A stretch of DNA of 64,000 bases from Bacteroidales bacterium. GTDB lineage: Bacteria; Bacteroidota; Bacteroidia; Bacteroidales; UBA10428. The stretch's first letter is position 1, and each line of letters opens with the position of its first letter. The position numbers and the translations under genes are program-made. The notes beneath the pieces were generated by a model. That model made no database searches, was not told where the DNA came from, and saw only the letters and a program-made list of their open reading frames with translations. Shown here one piece after another: positions 9,159-19,425 of the stretch. The stretch is from the NCBI GenBank assembly GCA_016935355.1, contig JAFGRC010000024.1, positions 1-64,000 on the forward strand. The letters are read 5' to 3'.

Positions 9159-10464
9159 ATCTTAGTAGTAATTCGGCATTTTTCTGCCGTTCTTCTTTTT
9201 CAAAACTGTCCAAATAACTTTCAGTAGTCTTTTGATTACTATGACCCAGGGATTCACTAATAAAAGCAATGTTTGTTCCACTTCTTTTTAATACGGTTGC
9301 GAAACTATGTCTGGCCGTATATGTGCTGATATTTCCATATCCCAAATCCTGGCCAATCTTTGTCAATTTATCATTGATAAGTTTCGTCAAATTCTTTACT
9401 ATTCGCTTTTCATCAATTGGAGTTATATCCCCATAAAGGAATGGAAAAATGTAATTTGTTGGTTTCCGATCAGAATTCCCCCATTTTTCAATTATCGTTT
9501 GCATTTGAGGCAACAATGTTGCTGCTATTTCTTTTTGATCCGGGTTTGTTCTGGTAGTTTTCTTTCTGTAAAACCGGACTTCACTATCTTTGATATTTGA
9601 ATACCGTAAACGTAAAAGGTCATTAACGCTTATGCCATTACACAAATACATGAAAAGCCATAGATCCCTACATTTTCTCTCTGTTTCAGTTACTAATGGA
9701 TATTTAAGAACTTCATCAATCTGCGATAATGATAATGCCATTTTCCGGCCGGTCCAGTTTTGGATCTTAAATTTATCTTTCCCTTTGCCAAAAGGATATT
9801 CAGCATTTGTGATCACATCTTCTTCTTTTGCATCATTCATAATTGCACGTATGGCACGCATATACATTGAAATTGTTGTACGGCTTTTATCTTCTTCAAT
9901 CAAAAAATTTTCATACTTCTGTAACCAGGTTTTATTAATATCAGAAAATTTCAAGTCTTTAATTATGAATTTTTCTATGTTTTTAACAGTACATAAATAC
10001 CACCCTGCAGTTCCAACTTGCCCGTTTTTATTTAACTTTTCTATCTTATTATAAAAGGCTGTTAATATACTGTTCTGCATTCCCCGGCTTAATCTTGCAT
10101 TCAATTTATCATAAGAAAAGTTTCCATTTTTAATTAAAGCAATGATGTGGCTTTTAATGCCGTCAAATCCTAATTGAATTAACCCCTTTTGCTCCAGCAG
10201 GTCTTTTTTTCGTGTTGTTGTCATAGCATACCATTCATTTAATGATAAATCAACTCCTGCATTATAATAAACCTGTTTACGCTTATGAGTAACCCGAAAT
10301 TTAACATTATAAAGCCCATTGGTTTTTTTTCGCCTGGTATCAAAAACTATTGATAAAATAACCCCGGCTTTAGAATAATTTTCTGATACAAGCATTTTAG
10401 GCTCATCATTTTTCTGAAAAGATTTCTTTGTCATTACGTATGAAAATTTTTTTTGAGCATACAA
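9130..10464 (-). CDS. tyrosine recombinase / phage integrase
   Basis: SAM-like N-domain; catalytic region STYTARHSFATVLKRSG...ISESLGHSNQKTTESYLDSF. Confidence 0.93.
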   Translation of the reverse strand: MYAQKKFSYVMTKKSFQKNDEPKMLVSENYSKAGVILSIVFDTRRKKTNGLYNVKFRVTHKRKQVYYNAGVDLSLNEWYAMTTTRKKDLLEQKGLIQLGFDGIKSHIIALIKNGNFSYDKLNARLSRGMQNSILTAFYNKIEKLNKNGQVGTAGWYLCTVKNIEKFIIKDLKFSDINKTWLQKYENFLIEEDKSRTTISMYMRAIRAIMNDAKEEDVITNAEYPFGKGKDKFKIQNWTGRKMALSLSQIDEVLKYPLVTETERKCRDLWLFMYLCNGISVNDLLRLRYSNIKDSEVRFYRKKTTRTNPDQKEIAATLLPQMQTIIEKWGNSDRKPTNYIFPFLYGDITPIDEKRIVKNLTKLINDKLTKIGQDLGYGNISTYTARHSFATVLKRSGTNIAFISESLGHSNQKTTESYLDSFEKEERQKNAELLLRFEGDGKIKK

Positions 10465-10599
10465 TTTTCATACAAATATAGAAATTAAATGAAAATACAG
10501 GAATTTAAATGAATGAAATTTATCAACAAATATGTTGATAATCAGGATAGTTAATGGTGAATTGAATTTTTATGAATATGCCTGAATTTAAGCAAATTA

Positions 10600-10645
10600 T
10601 GCTTTGGGAGCAGGTGGTCGCCAGTTCGAGTCTGGCCACCCCGAC
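10600..10645 (+). tRNA. 3' half of tRNA-Pro(UGG): attachment-site remnant, not a functional tRNA
   Basis: GCTTTGGGAGCAGG (anticodon loop with TGG), GCCAG-TTCGAGT-CTGGC T-arm, CACCCCGA acceptor; no D-arm or 5' half upstream. Confidence 0.75.
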
Positions 10646-10874
10646 TTTATTTAAAATAAGGTCTTATAAATAAAATACTTACAAGGCTTTTTTTATCGGT
10701 AGTACAAAAAGTAGTACAAAACATCTGTAATTTTTCAATGTAATTTTGCTGCCAGAATTGGTAATTGCCAGCATGGCAAAAATCATCTTCAGAGAACAGA
10801 CCTGGATTAGAAAGTCTTCTTCATAAATTGAATTTTATAACTTTTTCAATAATAGCTGTATATTTATACTCCAT

Positions 10875-11588
10875 ATGGCTACCACAAAGGACGAAATAGA
10901 ACTTATCATTCAGGAAGGAGAAGGTTATCGCATTGAATTTAAAGAACGCCTTACGAACCTTGACCGTGAAATGGTTGCTTTTGCAAATGGTTAGGGCGAC
11001 AGAATTTTCATAGGCATTACAGATGATGGTCGCAAAGTCGGATTTCGTGCCCCAAATGATGTAAAATCGCAAATCCAGGATATTGTCAATAATTGTGATC
11101 CACAGATAAAAATCATCATTCAACAGGTTAAAGATGTTTTGGTTGTTGAAGTTCGTGAAGGAACCGATAAACCCTATAAATGTGCAACTGGTTTTTCTAA
11201 TCGTATTGGGCCAAATTCAATGAAATTATCAAGAGATGAAATTGTTGAATTTGTCAAGTCAGAAAGGAAGATTCGCTTTGACGAAATGATTAATAAACAA
11301 TTTACTTCTAATGATTTCTCAATAGAAAAATTAAGTTCATTCCTGCAGCAAGCTGGTATTTCGCAGGTATTACCAATGCCGCAAATAATTAAAAATCTAG
11401 GAGCCGGTGATGTTGAAGCGGGTCAAATTGCTTATAATAATACTGCAGTATTGTTTTTTGCTAAAAATTTGAGCAGTCATTATTTTCTAACTGCGGTTAC
11501 TTGTGCATTATATAAGGGAAACGAGAAAGTAACCATACTTGACCGAAAGGATTTTAACGAAGATCTGATTTCGAAAACTTATACATGA
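10875..11588 (+). pseudogene. AlbA_2 / Schlafen-like putative DNA-binding protein, interrupted by TAG
   Basis: MATTKDEIELIIQEGEGYRIEFKERL...FANG*GDRIFIGITDDGRKVGF...; TAG at 10992-10994; also ends early. Confidence 0.75.
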
Positions 11589-11676
11589 ATGTGATTGCTG
11601 AACGTTAAAATGAAGAATGTAATTTAATTATTCTTTATTTTTATTTCATTTCAGGTACTCAGAGTGACTTAAATTG

Positions 11677-12105
11677 AATAAAATTAAAGTAGATGTGATG
11701 CCTACTGATGAGGATATTCTGGGATTTAACAATAAGTAGTGCACTACCGGGATTAAAAAGAAGATTTCTAAAATATTGCCTGATGGGACGAAAATATTTG
11801 TATTTCCTCCAGAGTATTATTTGGCATCGAAGTCTGAAGCACACAAAGACCGTGGAGGGAATGATCTTAGACAAAGTCATGATTTTGAAGATATTATATA
11901 CATATTTGACAATTGAATTGATATCGTTAATATTATTAAAAACGCAGATGAGGATGTAAAATACTATCTTAAAGCTGAATGCTTAAGCTTATTGGATGAG
12001 GATAATTTATCAGAGTGGATAACTTGTGCCTTACCTTTTAGTTCAGATTCAGATAGAACAGAATTAATAAATGAATTAATTTGGGATATAGCACATATTG
12101 AATAA
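11677..12105 (+). pseudogene. nucleotidyltransferase-like protein with two in-frame stops
   Basis: NKIKVDVMPTDEDILGFNNK*CTTGIKKKISKILPDGTKIFVFPPEYYLASKSEAHKDRGGNDLRQSHDFEDIIYIFDN*IDIVN...; TAG 11737, TGA 11914. Confidence 0.65.
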
Positions 12106-12211
12106 GTGTTCGCGAAAAATTCCCAATAAAATTACCAGGCTAGAAATTGTACTTAGAATTTCAATAAGCTTTAAGCTATATAATTCGTCGTTATTATACA
12201 AAGCTTGAAAA

Positions 12212-12388
12212 ATGGAAGTCAACGGGCTGGTTATTTATCCGAAAGATGTGCAGCGAATAGCAGGGAAAAGCGAAAAGTAATGCAGGAAACTGATCAGGAT
12301 GATTAAGGAGTATTTAATGAAAGGACAACATCAGTTTGTAAGCATTACAGAATTCTGCCAGAAAACCAGGAAGAAACTAAAGGTATAA
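12212..12388 (+). pseudogene. small conserved Bacteroidota HTH-like protein with in-frame TAA
   Basis: MEVNGLVIYPKDVQRIAGKSEK*CRKLIRMIKEYLMKGQHQFVSITEFCQKTRKKLKV*. Confidence 0.6.
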
Positions 12389-12436
12389 AAATTGAGCATG
12401 AATTATTACTGTTTCTTAGTACAGTAATGAAAAAGT

Positions 12437-12727
12437 TTAAATCGTTGCAAGAAAACCGTTTAAATCAGTCTTGTTTTTAAAATGAGTTATTGCAACATAG
12501 TCATAATCATTCTTATCGTATTCCTGTGTTTGTTTTACAGCTTCTATCATTGCCTTAACATTTGAATTGGCATTTTTTAATTGCCATTTAATATTAGCTG
12601 TTTTCAAGTATTTTATGAACTCATCGGAGAATGACCTGGAAATAAAAACTATAAGTTTTCTCAACTCCCTACTTTTTTGTCGGATGTCTTTACTATAAAA
12701 ATAACCCTCAGCACAGAAATAATTCAT
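12437..12727 (-). CDS. hypothetical protein
   Basis: 96-aa ORF. Confidence 0.4.
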   Translation of the reverse strand: MNYFCAEGYFYSKDIRQKSRELRKLIVFISRSFSDEFIKYLKTANIKWQLKNANSNVKAMIEAVKQTQEYDKNDYDYVAITHFKNKTDLNGFLATI

Positions 12728-12761
12728 ATTTTTAAAATCGAAAGAATGGTCATAAAACGAT

Positions 12762-13541
12762 ATGAAAAGACATTATAAAGGGATTTCAATAAACACATCA
12801 AAAAATACTCATGAAAAAGTCTTTGACCTGATAGAAAAAGACAAGAATTCAAGAATCGTTGATATTCCATGCGGATCAGGTGCATTTGTTATGAGACTGA
12901 AGGATCATGGATATCATAATGTAACTGCCATTGATATTGAAAATATTCTGGAAATTGATCATGATGATTTTATGACCGGGGATATGACAAAGGGTCTTCC
13001 ACTGGAAAATCATTCCGTAGATGTTCTGGTATGCATAGATGGCATTGAACATATCAGCCAGCAGTTCTCTTTTGTAAAAGAAGTCAACAGAATTCTGAAA
13101 GCCGGTGGAGAATTCATTATTTCAATCCCAAATATCAGCGCACTCAGATCCAGATGGAGGTGGTTCATGACCGGACACCATCACAAATGTAAATCACCTC
13201 TGGATGAAAATAATCCCAACCCCCTGCATCATATCGGGATGATCTCTTACCCGGAGATAAGGTATCTGTTGCATACAAGCGGGTTTCGGATTGTGAAAGT
13301 TATCACAAACAGAACTAAACCGATCAGCTGGTTGTATGTTATCTTTATACCTTTCAGTTTTTTATGGACGTCATTTGTGTATCACAAGTCTGGGAAAAAG
13401 GAAGGGACATCAAAAATTAACAGGGAGGTGAGAAGAAAAATGTACTCTAAGGCAATATTATTGGGTGAAAGTCTTATTGTTAAAGCAATAAAGACTTCAG
13501 CCGGCCAGGCTTTGCAATCATATAAAATAGAAAATCAATAA
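12762..13541 (+). CDS. class I SAM-dependent methyltransferase
   Basis: RIVDIPCGSGAFVMRL...DVLVCIDGIEHISQQFSFVKEVNRILKAGGEFIISIPN. Confidence 0.88.
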   Translation: MKRHYKGISINTSKNTHEKVFDLIEKDKNSRIVDIPCGSGAFVMRLKDHGYHNVTAIDIENILEIDHDDFMTGDMTKGLPLENHSVDVLVCIDGIEHISQQFSFVKEVNRILKAGGEFIISIPNISALRSRWRWFMTGHHHKCKSPLDENNPNPLHHIGMISYPEIRYLLHTSGFRIVKVITNRTKPISWLYVIFIPFSFLWTSFVYHKSGKKEGTSKINREVRRKMYSKAILLGESLIVKAIKTSAGQALQSYKIENQ

Positions 13542-13633
13542 AACACGAGCGTAAAAGCTTTGCCACCAATAAAAATGATTATTCGGGTGTTCTCCCGATC
13601 AATCGGCAACCATAATTAATAAAAATTATACGT

Positions 13634-14614
13634 ATGAATTACAGAAACCTTGGTAACACCGGAGTAAAATTATCAGCGATCGGGCTGGGATGTATGGGTA
13701 TGAGCCATGCATACGGTGGAAGGGACGAAAAAGAATCGATTGCAACTTTGCACAAAGCCATAGAATTGGGTATAAATTTCTGGGATACAGCAGATTTTTA
13801 TGGTAATGGCGAGAACGAAAAACTGATTTCCAAAGTCCTGGTTCCCAACCGGGATCAGATTTTCATTGCCACAAAGTTCGGCTTCAGGGCGACGACCGAA
13901 GATGCATTTCATTTGGATGCATCGCCGGCATATATGAAAATTGCTGTTGAAGCAAGTCTGCGCAAGCTTGGAATCGAAACCATCGACCTGTATTATGCCC
14001 ACCGCATTGATCCCAACGTGCCGGTCGAAGAAATGGCCACAGCCATGGGCAATCTCGTTAAGGAAGGAAAAGTAAGGTATATCGGACTGTCGGAGGCATC
14101 AGCCGAATCCATCCGGAAAGCACATGCTGTGCATCCGGTCTCAGCGCTGCAAAGCGAATATTCAATAATAACACGTGATGCGGAAACAGAGATCCTGAAT
14201 TTCTGCAAAGAGCAGGGTATTACATTTGTCGCATTCAGCCCGCTTTCCAGGGGACTGATCACCGGTACAGTCGATCATGAGAAGCTGGAAGAAAATGATT
14301 TCAGAAGAACACTTCCCCGTTTTAAAGGTGAATACTGGAAAAACAATCAGCAACTGTCCGGAGCCCTGGCTGACATAGCTTACGGTCTGGATTGTACACC
14401 GGCACAACTTTCACTGGCCTGGATTCTGGCACAGGGTAGCCACATCATTCCCATCCCGGGAACGAAACGAAGAAAATATCTGGAAGAGAATGCGCGTGCG
14501 GTCGATATAAACCTGACTTCAAAAGATCTGAAAGCAATAGAGGATTTGCTCCTCAAATTTCCCAACATTGGTCCGCGATACAGTGAAAACCTGTCCAGAC
14601 TTGTCAGCAAATGA
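13634..14614 (+). CDS. aldo/keto reductase
   Basis: [24 protein letters not shown]...[14 protein letters not shown]...[12 protein letters not shown]. Confidence 0.95.
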   Translation: MNYRNLGNTGVKLSAIGLGCMGMSHAYGGRDEKESIATLHKAIELGINFWDTADFYGNGENEKLISKVLVPNRDQIFIATKFGFRATTEDAFHLDASPAYMKIAVEASLRKLGIETIDLYYAHRIDPNVPVEEMATAMGNLVKEGKVRYIGLSEASAESIRKAHAVHPVSALQSEYSIITRDAETEILNFCKEQGITFVAFSPLSRGLITGTVDHEKLEENDFRRTLPRFKGEYWKNNQQLSGALADIAYGLDCTPAQLSLAWILAQGSHIIPIPGTKRRKYLEENARAVDINLTSKDLKAIEDLLLKFPNIGPRYSENLSRLVSK

Positions 14615-14758
14615 TCCTTCGGATGTTTTAATAATAGAGAAGTCTGCAGGCAAGGAATGTGTATGGTTCTTTATTAATGTTCGCAACTTGTGAAAAACCA
14701 GGCATGTAACATATATATCAAAACTATCAGCAACCGTAAATAGCTGAAAATATACTGC

Positions 14759-15751
14759 CTATTTCTTTTCGAAAACCGAATCAAATGCAGTTTTTGAGGG
14801 CGTGAAATCTACATTTTTCACAAATTCACACGCTTCCCTTGCTCCGTGTTCACGGTCCATTCCGCTGTCCTCCCACTCGACTGAAAGCGCTCCGCTGTAA
14901 TTGATATGATTCAGGGCCCGTATGATCTCCCCGAAATCGATGTTACCGTGCCCCAGGCTCCTGAAATTCCAGTAACGGCGACGATCACCGAAAGGTATAT
15001 AGCCTCCGAAAACACCTGCTTCCCCTGAACCTCCGTACCAGCCCACATCTTTCATATGCACATGAAAAATACGGTCTGCAAACCGGTAAATGAATTCGAG
15101 ATAATCAATGCCTTGATAGCCCAGATGACTCGGATCAAAGTTAAATCCAAAGGCCGGATGATAATGCACGGCCTTAAGTGCCCTTTCAGCAGTGGCAATG
15201 TCAAAAGCGATCTCGGTTGGATGAACTTCCAGGGCATATCTGATACCCAGCTTCTGGTATTCATCAAGAATGGGAATCCAGCGCCGGCCAAAATCCTCAT
15301 AACCTTTTTCAATCATAGACTCAGGAACCGGCGGGAATGAATAAATCAGGTGCCATATGGAACTGCCGGTAAATCCATTTACAACATTAATCCCCAGTCT
15401 TTTTGCCACACGGGCCGTGTCAATAACATCTCTGGCAGCGCGTTGCCGGACGCCTTCCGGAGATCCGTCGCCCCAGATATAAGCAGGCACGATGGACTTG
15501 TGACGTTCATCAATGATGTCACAGACGCATTGACTGACAAGGTGTGTGGCAACAGCAAACAGCTTGAGTCCGTATTTTTCAAGCAGGTCCTTTCTTGCTT
15601 TGCAGTATGCATCATCAGCCTTGTTGACTTCGATATGGTTGCCGCAGCATGCAAGTTCGAGTCCGTCATAACCAAATTCTTTGGCTTTACGGCACACTTC
15701 CTCAATATCCAGATCGGTCCATTGAAGTGTGCACAGCGTTACAGGTCTCAT
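14759..15751 (-). CDS. sugar phosphate isomerase/epimerase (xylose isomerase-like TIM barrel)
   Basis: [14 protein letters not shown]...[15 protein letters not shown]...[15 protein letters not shown]. Confidence 0.92.
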   Translation of the reverse strand: MRPVTLCTLQWTDLDIEEVCRKAKEFGYDGLELACCGNHIEVNKADDAYCKARKDLLEKYGLKLFAVATHLVSQCVCDIIDERHKSIVPAYIWGDGSPEGVRQRAARDVIDTARVAKRLGINVVNGFTGSSIWHLIYSFPPVPESMIEKGYEDFGRRWIPILDEYQKLGIRYALEVHPTEIAFDIATAERALKAVHYHPAFGFNFDPSHLGYQGIDYLEFIYRFADRIFHVHMKDVGWYGGSGEAGVFGGYIPFGDRRRYWNFRSLGHGNIDFGEIIRALNHINYSGALSVEWEDSGMDREHGAREACEFVKNVDFTPSKTAFDSVFEKK

Positions 15752-15952
15752 AACTATTGGTTTTAATGGTTTAATATCATGTTCAGACTAAATTTATTTA
15801 TTAAGATAAAATTCCGGAAATCAAAGTATATTTTATTTCTGCTATGATTCCGGAAATTACTGAGGGTATCAGGGCATTATTGATTCCTCTGATTTCATTC
15901 GAATATAATGAATATATTTATGTTATTAAATTGGTCTTGTGTAACTTACAAT

Positions 15953-15997
15953 GATCATATTTTCATCTTCTTTTGTGAATATATTGAAAATATGATC
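15953..15997. repeat. 13-bp perfect inverted repeat, 19-bp spacer
   Basis: GATCATATTTTCA-N19-TGAAAATATGATC. Confidence 0.9.
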
Positions 15998-16047
15998 GTG
16001 GACGTTCATTTGAAATAAGTCCTATAATTATTCATTATTTCCTTTGG

Positions 16048-17208
16048 TTATTCCGGAAATTTGAACCACTTCTGACTGTTATTGTTTCCGGATTCAACAA
16101 CAACATCAATAAATTGCATTCCGCGAATGCCATCATCAACTCCAGGAAAGTCGAGCCATTCAGGTTTTATGGCACTTCCATTCATTTTGGCCCTTACGGT
16201 CAGTGAGAAATTGCGGTATATATTGGCAAAGGCTTCAATATAACCTTCCGGATGGCCCCCGGGAGTCCTTGTGTTATGCTTTGCAATATCGCTCATGTAA
16301 GACTGACCGGTACGAATAATTTCAGCAGGACGATCAATCCATCTCACAATTAGAGTATTGGGCTCCATCTGTGACCACTTCATTCCTCCTTTCTCACCAT
16401 AAATCCGGATATTCAGGTCATTTTCCTCTCCTGCAGCAATCTGTGATGCGACCAGAACACCGCGTGCACCATTGTCAAAACGGAGCAATGCAGCACCATC
16501 ATCATCGAGCCGGCGGCCGGGGACAAAAATGTTCAGATCGGCACAGATTTCCGTTGCTTTAAGTCCGGATATATACTCTGCAAGGTGCAAAGCATGTGTA
16601 CCGATATCTCCCATACAACCTGCCTTGCCGGAACGTTTGGGATCGGTGCGCCAGGCTGCCTGGGCGTTGCCGGCATCTTCAGCTTTTTCAGAAAGCCAGC
16701 CCTGGGGATATTCGACCAGGATTTTGCGTATTTTCCCCAGATCGCCCCTTCTGATCCTTTCACGCGCTTCCTTAACTGCAGGATAGCCTGAATAGGTATG
16801 GGTCAGGGCCAGTACCAGTCCGGTTTCCTGAACTTTTGCTTTCAGTCTCCCTGCCTCGTCCAGAGTAAATGTGATCGGTTTATCGATGACAACATGAAAG
16901 CCGAGGTCCAGTGCCATATAGGCAGGCTCAAAGTGAGCCACATTGGGCGTGACGATTGTTACAAAATCCATCCGCTCCCCGTCAGGTAATCCGGCCTCCC
17001 TTTCGAACATTTCTTTGTAAGTCTTGTAAATCCTGTCATCCGGGAGGTAATAGCACCTGCCCGAGCTAAGCGATGTTGCCGGATCAATGCTGAAACAGCC
17101 ACTAACCAGTTCAATCTGGCCGTCCATAAGGGCAGCAAGCCGGTGGATCGCACCGATGAAAGCATCACTTCCACCGCCCACCATGCCCATTTTAAGTTTT
17201 CTGTTCAT
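16048..17208 (-). CDS. Gfo/Idh/MocA family oxidoreductase
   Basis: MGMVGGGSDAFIGAIHRLAAL...VIDKPITFTLDEAGRL...RTPGGHPEGYIEAFANIYR. Confidence 0.94.
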   Translation of the reverse strand: MNRKLKMGMVGGGSDAFIGAIHRLAALMDGQIELVSGCFSIDPATSLSSGRCYYLPDDRIYKTYKEMFEREAGLPDGERMDFVTIVTPNVAHFEPAYMALDLGFHVVIDKPITFTLDEAGRLKAKVQETGLVLALTHTYSGYPAVKEARERIRRGDLGKIRKILVEYPQGWLSEKAEDAGNAQAAWRTDPKRSGKAGCMGDIGTHALHLAEYISGLKATEICADLNIFVPGRRLDDDGAALLRFDNGARGVLVASQIAAGEENDLNIRIYGEKGGMKWSQMEPNTLIVRWIDRPAEIIRTGQSYMSDIAKHNTRTPGGHPEGYIEAFANIYRNFSLTVRAKMNGSAIKPEWLDFPGVDDGIRGMQFIDVVVESGNNNSQKWFKFPE

Positions 17209-17395
17209 TTGTTATTATATTAGATATCAATCTGTTTTACCCTTAAATTCAGGTTCTCTGTCCCCTGGCTAAGGATAGGAAATTTGCCGTCAAATCCGGA
17301 TTTCAAGTATAAATGTATGAAAATATTCCCTATTCTTTAGAACTTAGCCTATCTTTCAGCATGGTCTAAACTTATAACCTGAAAAAATATATATT

Positions 17396-17702
17396 ATGCT
17401 GCTCAGTTTTGTCATTTATTCACTGTTTATCGTCCTGATGGGGATTATGTTTGGCGGGACCCGGAGCAAGTTTTGGTCCGCCACTGATTTTTACCGTGTT
17501 CTGGAAGAAAACAAGCAAAACGGGAATTATTCTGGGTATGCTGGGAGGTTTTATCACCACAATTATATGGAAAGAAACGGGGCTGGATTCCGGTATTGTT
17601 TATGAAACCATTCCGGCAATTCTGGTTTCTGCATTGTTTACTTTATTTTTCAGTTCCTTCCAGAATTACACTCATAAACAAATTATTGAAGTTGGCCGGT
17701 GA
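17396..17702 (+). pseudogene. sodium:solute symporter (PutP-like) C-terminal remnant, frameshifted
   Basis: Shifted frame reads GASFGPPLIFTVFWKKTSKTGIILGMLGGFITTIIWKETGLDSGIVYETIPAILVSALFTLFFS. Confidence 0.65.
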
Positions 17703-17789
17703 TCAATTGTTTACCTATTAGAATATATTAAAACTGAGAGGATAAGAAATATGACTCCGGATTGTCAATTACAATAATATCCGAATCCA

Positions 17790-18059
17790 CTAATCAAAGC
17801 CTTTGGAAAAAAAATCCTTTACAGAAATGCCAAGCGCCCGGATCACTTTCATCAAACTGGAAAATTTCAGATCCTCACCTTTTTCATATCTGCCATATTG
17901 TGCACGGGGTAAATCATTCACATATGCAAAATCTTCATAATTGCCGTAACCTTTCTCCCGGCGCAGTTCCTTAATCCGCTTTGCAAGTTTTCTTAAGTCT
18001 TCCTCTTTGTTCTTTTTTACACCCTCTTCCATTCTGCAAAAAAAGGAAGAAAACCACAC
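17790..18059 (-). CDS. XRE-family HTH regulator
   Basis: LAKRIKELRREKGYGNYEDFAYVNDLPRAQYGRYEKGEDLKFSSLMKVIRALGISVKDF. Confidence 0.85.
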   Translation of the reverse strand: MWFSSFFCRMEEGVKKNKEEDLRKLAKRIKELRREKGYGNYEDFAYVNDLPRAQYGRYEKGEDLKFSSLMKVIRALGISVKDFFSKGFD

Positions 18060-18151
18060 AAATATTACTACTTCAAAGTTACTACTTATTAGTGGTTTTT
18101 ATATATATTTGCCACAAGTTGTTATATGCTGACAATTTAAGTTATCAGATA

Positions 18152-18553
18152 ATGGTTGACGAGCCACCAAACTCTTATGAACGAAAGAAAAAAATCCTTT
18201 TCGTTGACCCTGACACATCGAGCTACCTTCTTGTTGCAAGATTATTGGCCGGCTATGATACTAAAATCATTCATAGCGGTTTTGGTCCTTATGCTATTAA
18301 GATATTCAGGAAAAATCCTTTCATCGATTGTGTAATAACCGAAATCAGGGTACCCGGACTGGATGGCTTTGAGATTCTCAGGGCAGTAAGGGAAATAAAT
18401 CCTCTGGTTACCGTAATTGCACAGACTGCTTATGTCCATGATAACATAAAACAGAAATGCCAAGATGCCGGATTCAATGAATATATCTCAAAACCGGTTG
18501 ATCTGAAATTGTTTTTGTGCATCATCAATAAAAATGTATTACATTCTGTATAA
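18152..18553 (+). CDS. single-domain response-regulator receiver with Glu at the phosphoacceptor position
   Basis: KKILFVDPDTSSYLLVARLL...CVITEIRVPGLDGFEIL...ISKPVDL. Confidence 0.85.
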   Translation: MVDEPPNSYERKKKILFVDPDTSSYLLVARLLAGYDTKIIHSGFGPYAIKIFRKNPFIDCVITEIRVPGLDGFEILRAVREINPLVTVIAQTAYVHDNIKQKCQDAGFNEYISKPVDLKLFLCIINKNVLHSV

Positions 18554-18697
18554 ATAACCGTTAAAATTGGTTATTGCGTTTTTTATAAATACAAATTGCA
18601 GAAACGACATTTATTGATGACTTTTTTAAGTGCAATATGTGAACAGGATTACCTTTCAGTTTGTTATACAATATATTCAACTGAAATATTAATGATT

Positions 18698-19126
18698 ATG
18701 AAAAAAAATGAAGCTTATGCAACCTGGCAAGGTAATCTGAAAAATGGAAACGGTCAGATGAGATTGCATTCGGTATCCGGTGTGTTCAATTATACCTTTT
18801 CTTCCCGGTTTGAAAAAGACAAAGGTACAAATCCGGAAGAACTCGTTGCTGCAGCACATGCCGGATGTTTTTCAATGGCACTTGCAGACATTGTGGCAAA
18901 AAAGGGTTATGAACCCGAAGAAATAAAGACAACTGCCAATGCGATCCTCTCCAATCCCGGAGACGGCTATTCAATAACTGATATGGAACTTTACACAGAG
19001 GCAAAGATCAGGGACATTGACGATACCGCATTCCAGTCACTGGCATCCGAGGCAAAACAAAACTGTCCTGTCTCCAGAACATTATCTTCAGTTAATATCA
19101 GGCTAACTGCCAGGCTTATTCAGTAA
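18698..19126 (+). CDS. OsmC/Ohr family peroxiredoxin (start approximate)
   Basis: NPEELVAAAHAGCFSMALADIVAKKGY...QNCPVSRTLSSVNIRL. Confidence 0.9.
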   Translation: MKKNEAYATWQGNLKNGNGQMRLHSVSGVFNYTFSSRFEKDKGTNPEELVAAAHAGCFSMALADIVAKKGYEPEEIKTTANAILSNPGDGYSITDMELYTEAKIRDIDDTAFQSLASEAKQNCPVSRTLSSVNIRLTARLIQ

Positions 19127-19198
19127 TTCTCAAAGCCTGAAATAGCAGCCTTTTCATGCATTTGCTGCAAATGGCCATAACGAACAGCGAAGATTATT

Positions 19199-19378
19199 TC
19201 AGTCGCTGTACCTTAATCTTCTGCCCCTGCCTTCACCGCCGCCTGATTTGCGTCGTTTGCCCATGCCTTTTCCGAGTTGGCGGGCAGATTCTTCCTGACT
19301 TTCGTCCTTGCATTTTCCCAGTCCGCGGCCTGTTCTTGACCCTTTTCCTTCCGGACCGGTTCCATTCATTCGTGGCAT
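19199..19378 (-). CDS. DUF5320-like small protein
   Basis: MPRMNGTGPEGKGSRTGRGLGKCKDESQEESARQLGKGMGKRRKSGGGEGRGRRLRYSD*; 59 aa, absent from the ORF track. Confidence 0.75.
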   Translation of the reverse strand: MPRMNGTGPEGKGSRTGRGLGKCKDESQEESARQLGKGMGKRRKSGGGEGRGRRLRYSD

Positions 19379-19425
19379 AATCTCAATTTTTAAAATTAGT
19401 ATTGGTTACCTTAGTATCAGTATCT

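Noticed and set aside
10600-10645. Complete functional tRNA gene
   Set aside because: No D-arm or 5' acceptor strand is present upstream; only the 3' half matches.
10875-12388. Stop-codon reassignment explaining the in-frame stops
   Set aside because: TAG, TGA and TAA are all involved, and neighbouring genes use normal stops; gene decay is simpler.
17981-18151. N-terminal extension of the receiver ORF
   Set aside because: It overlaps the divergent XRE gene start and is low-complexity; the start at 18152 fits the receiver domain.
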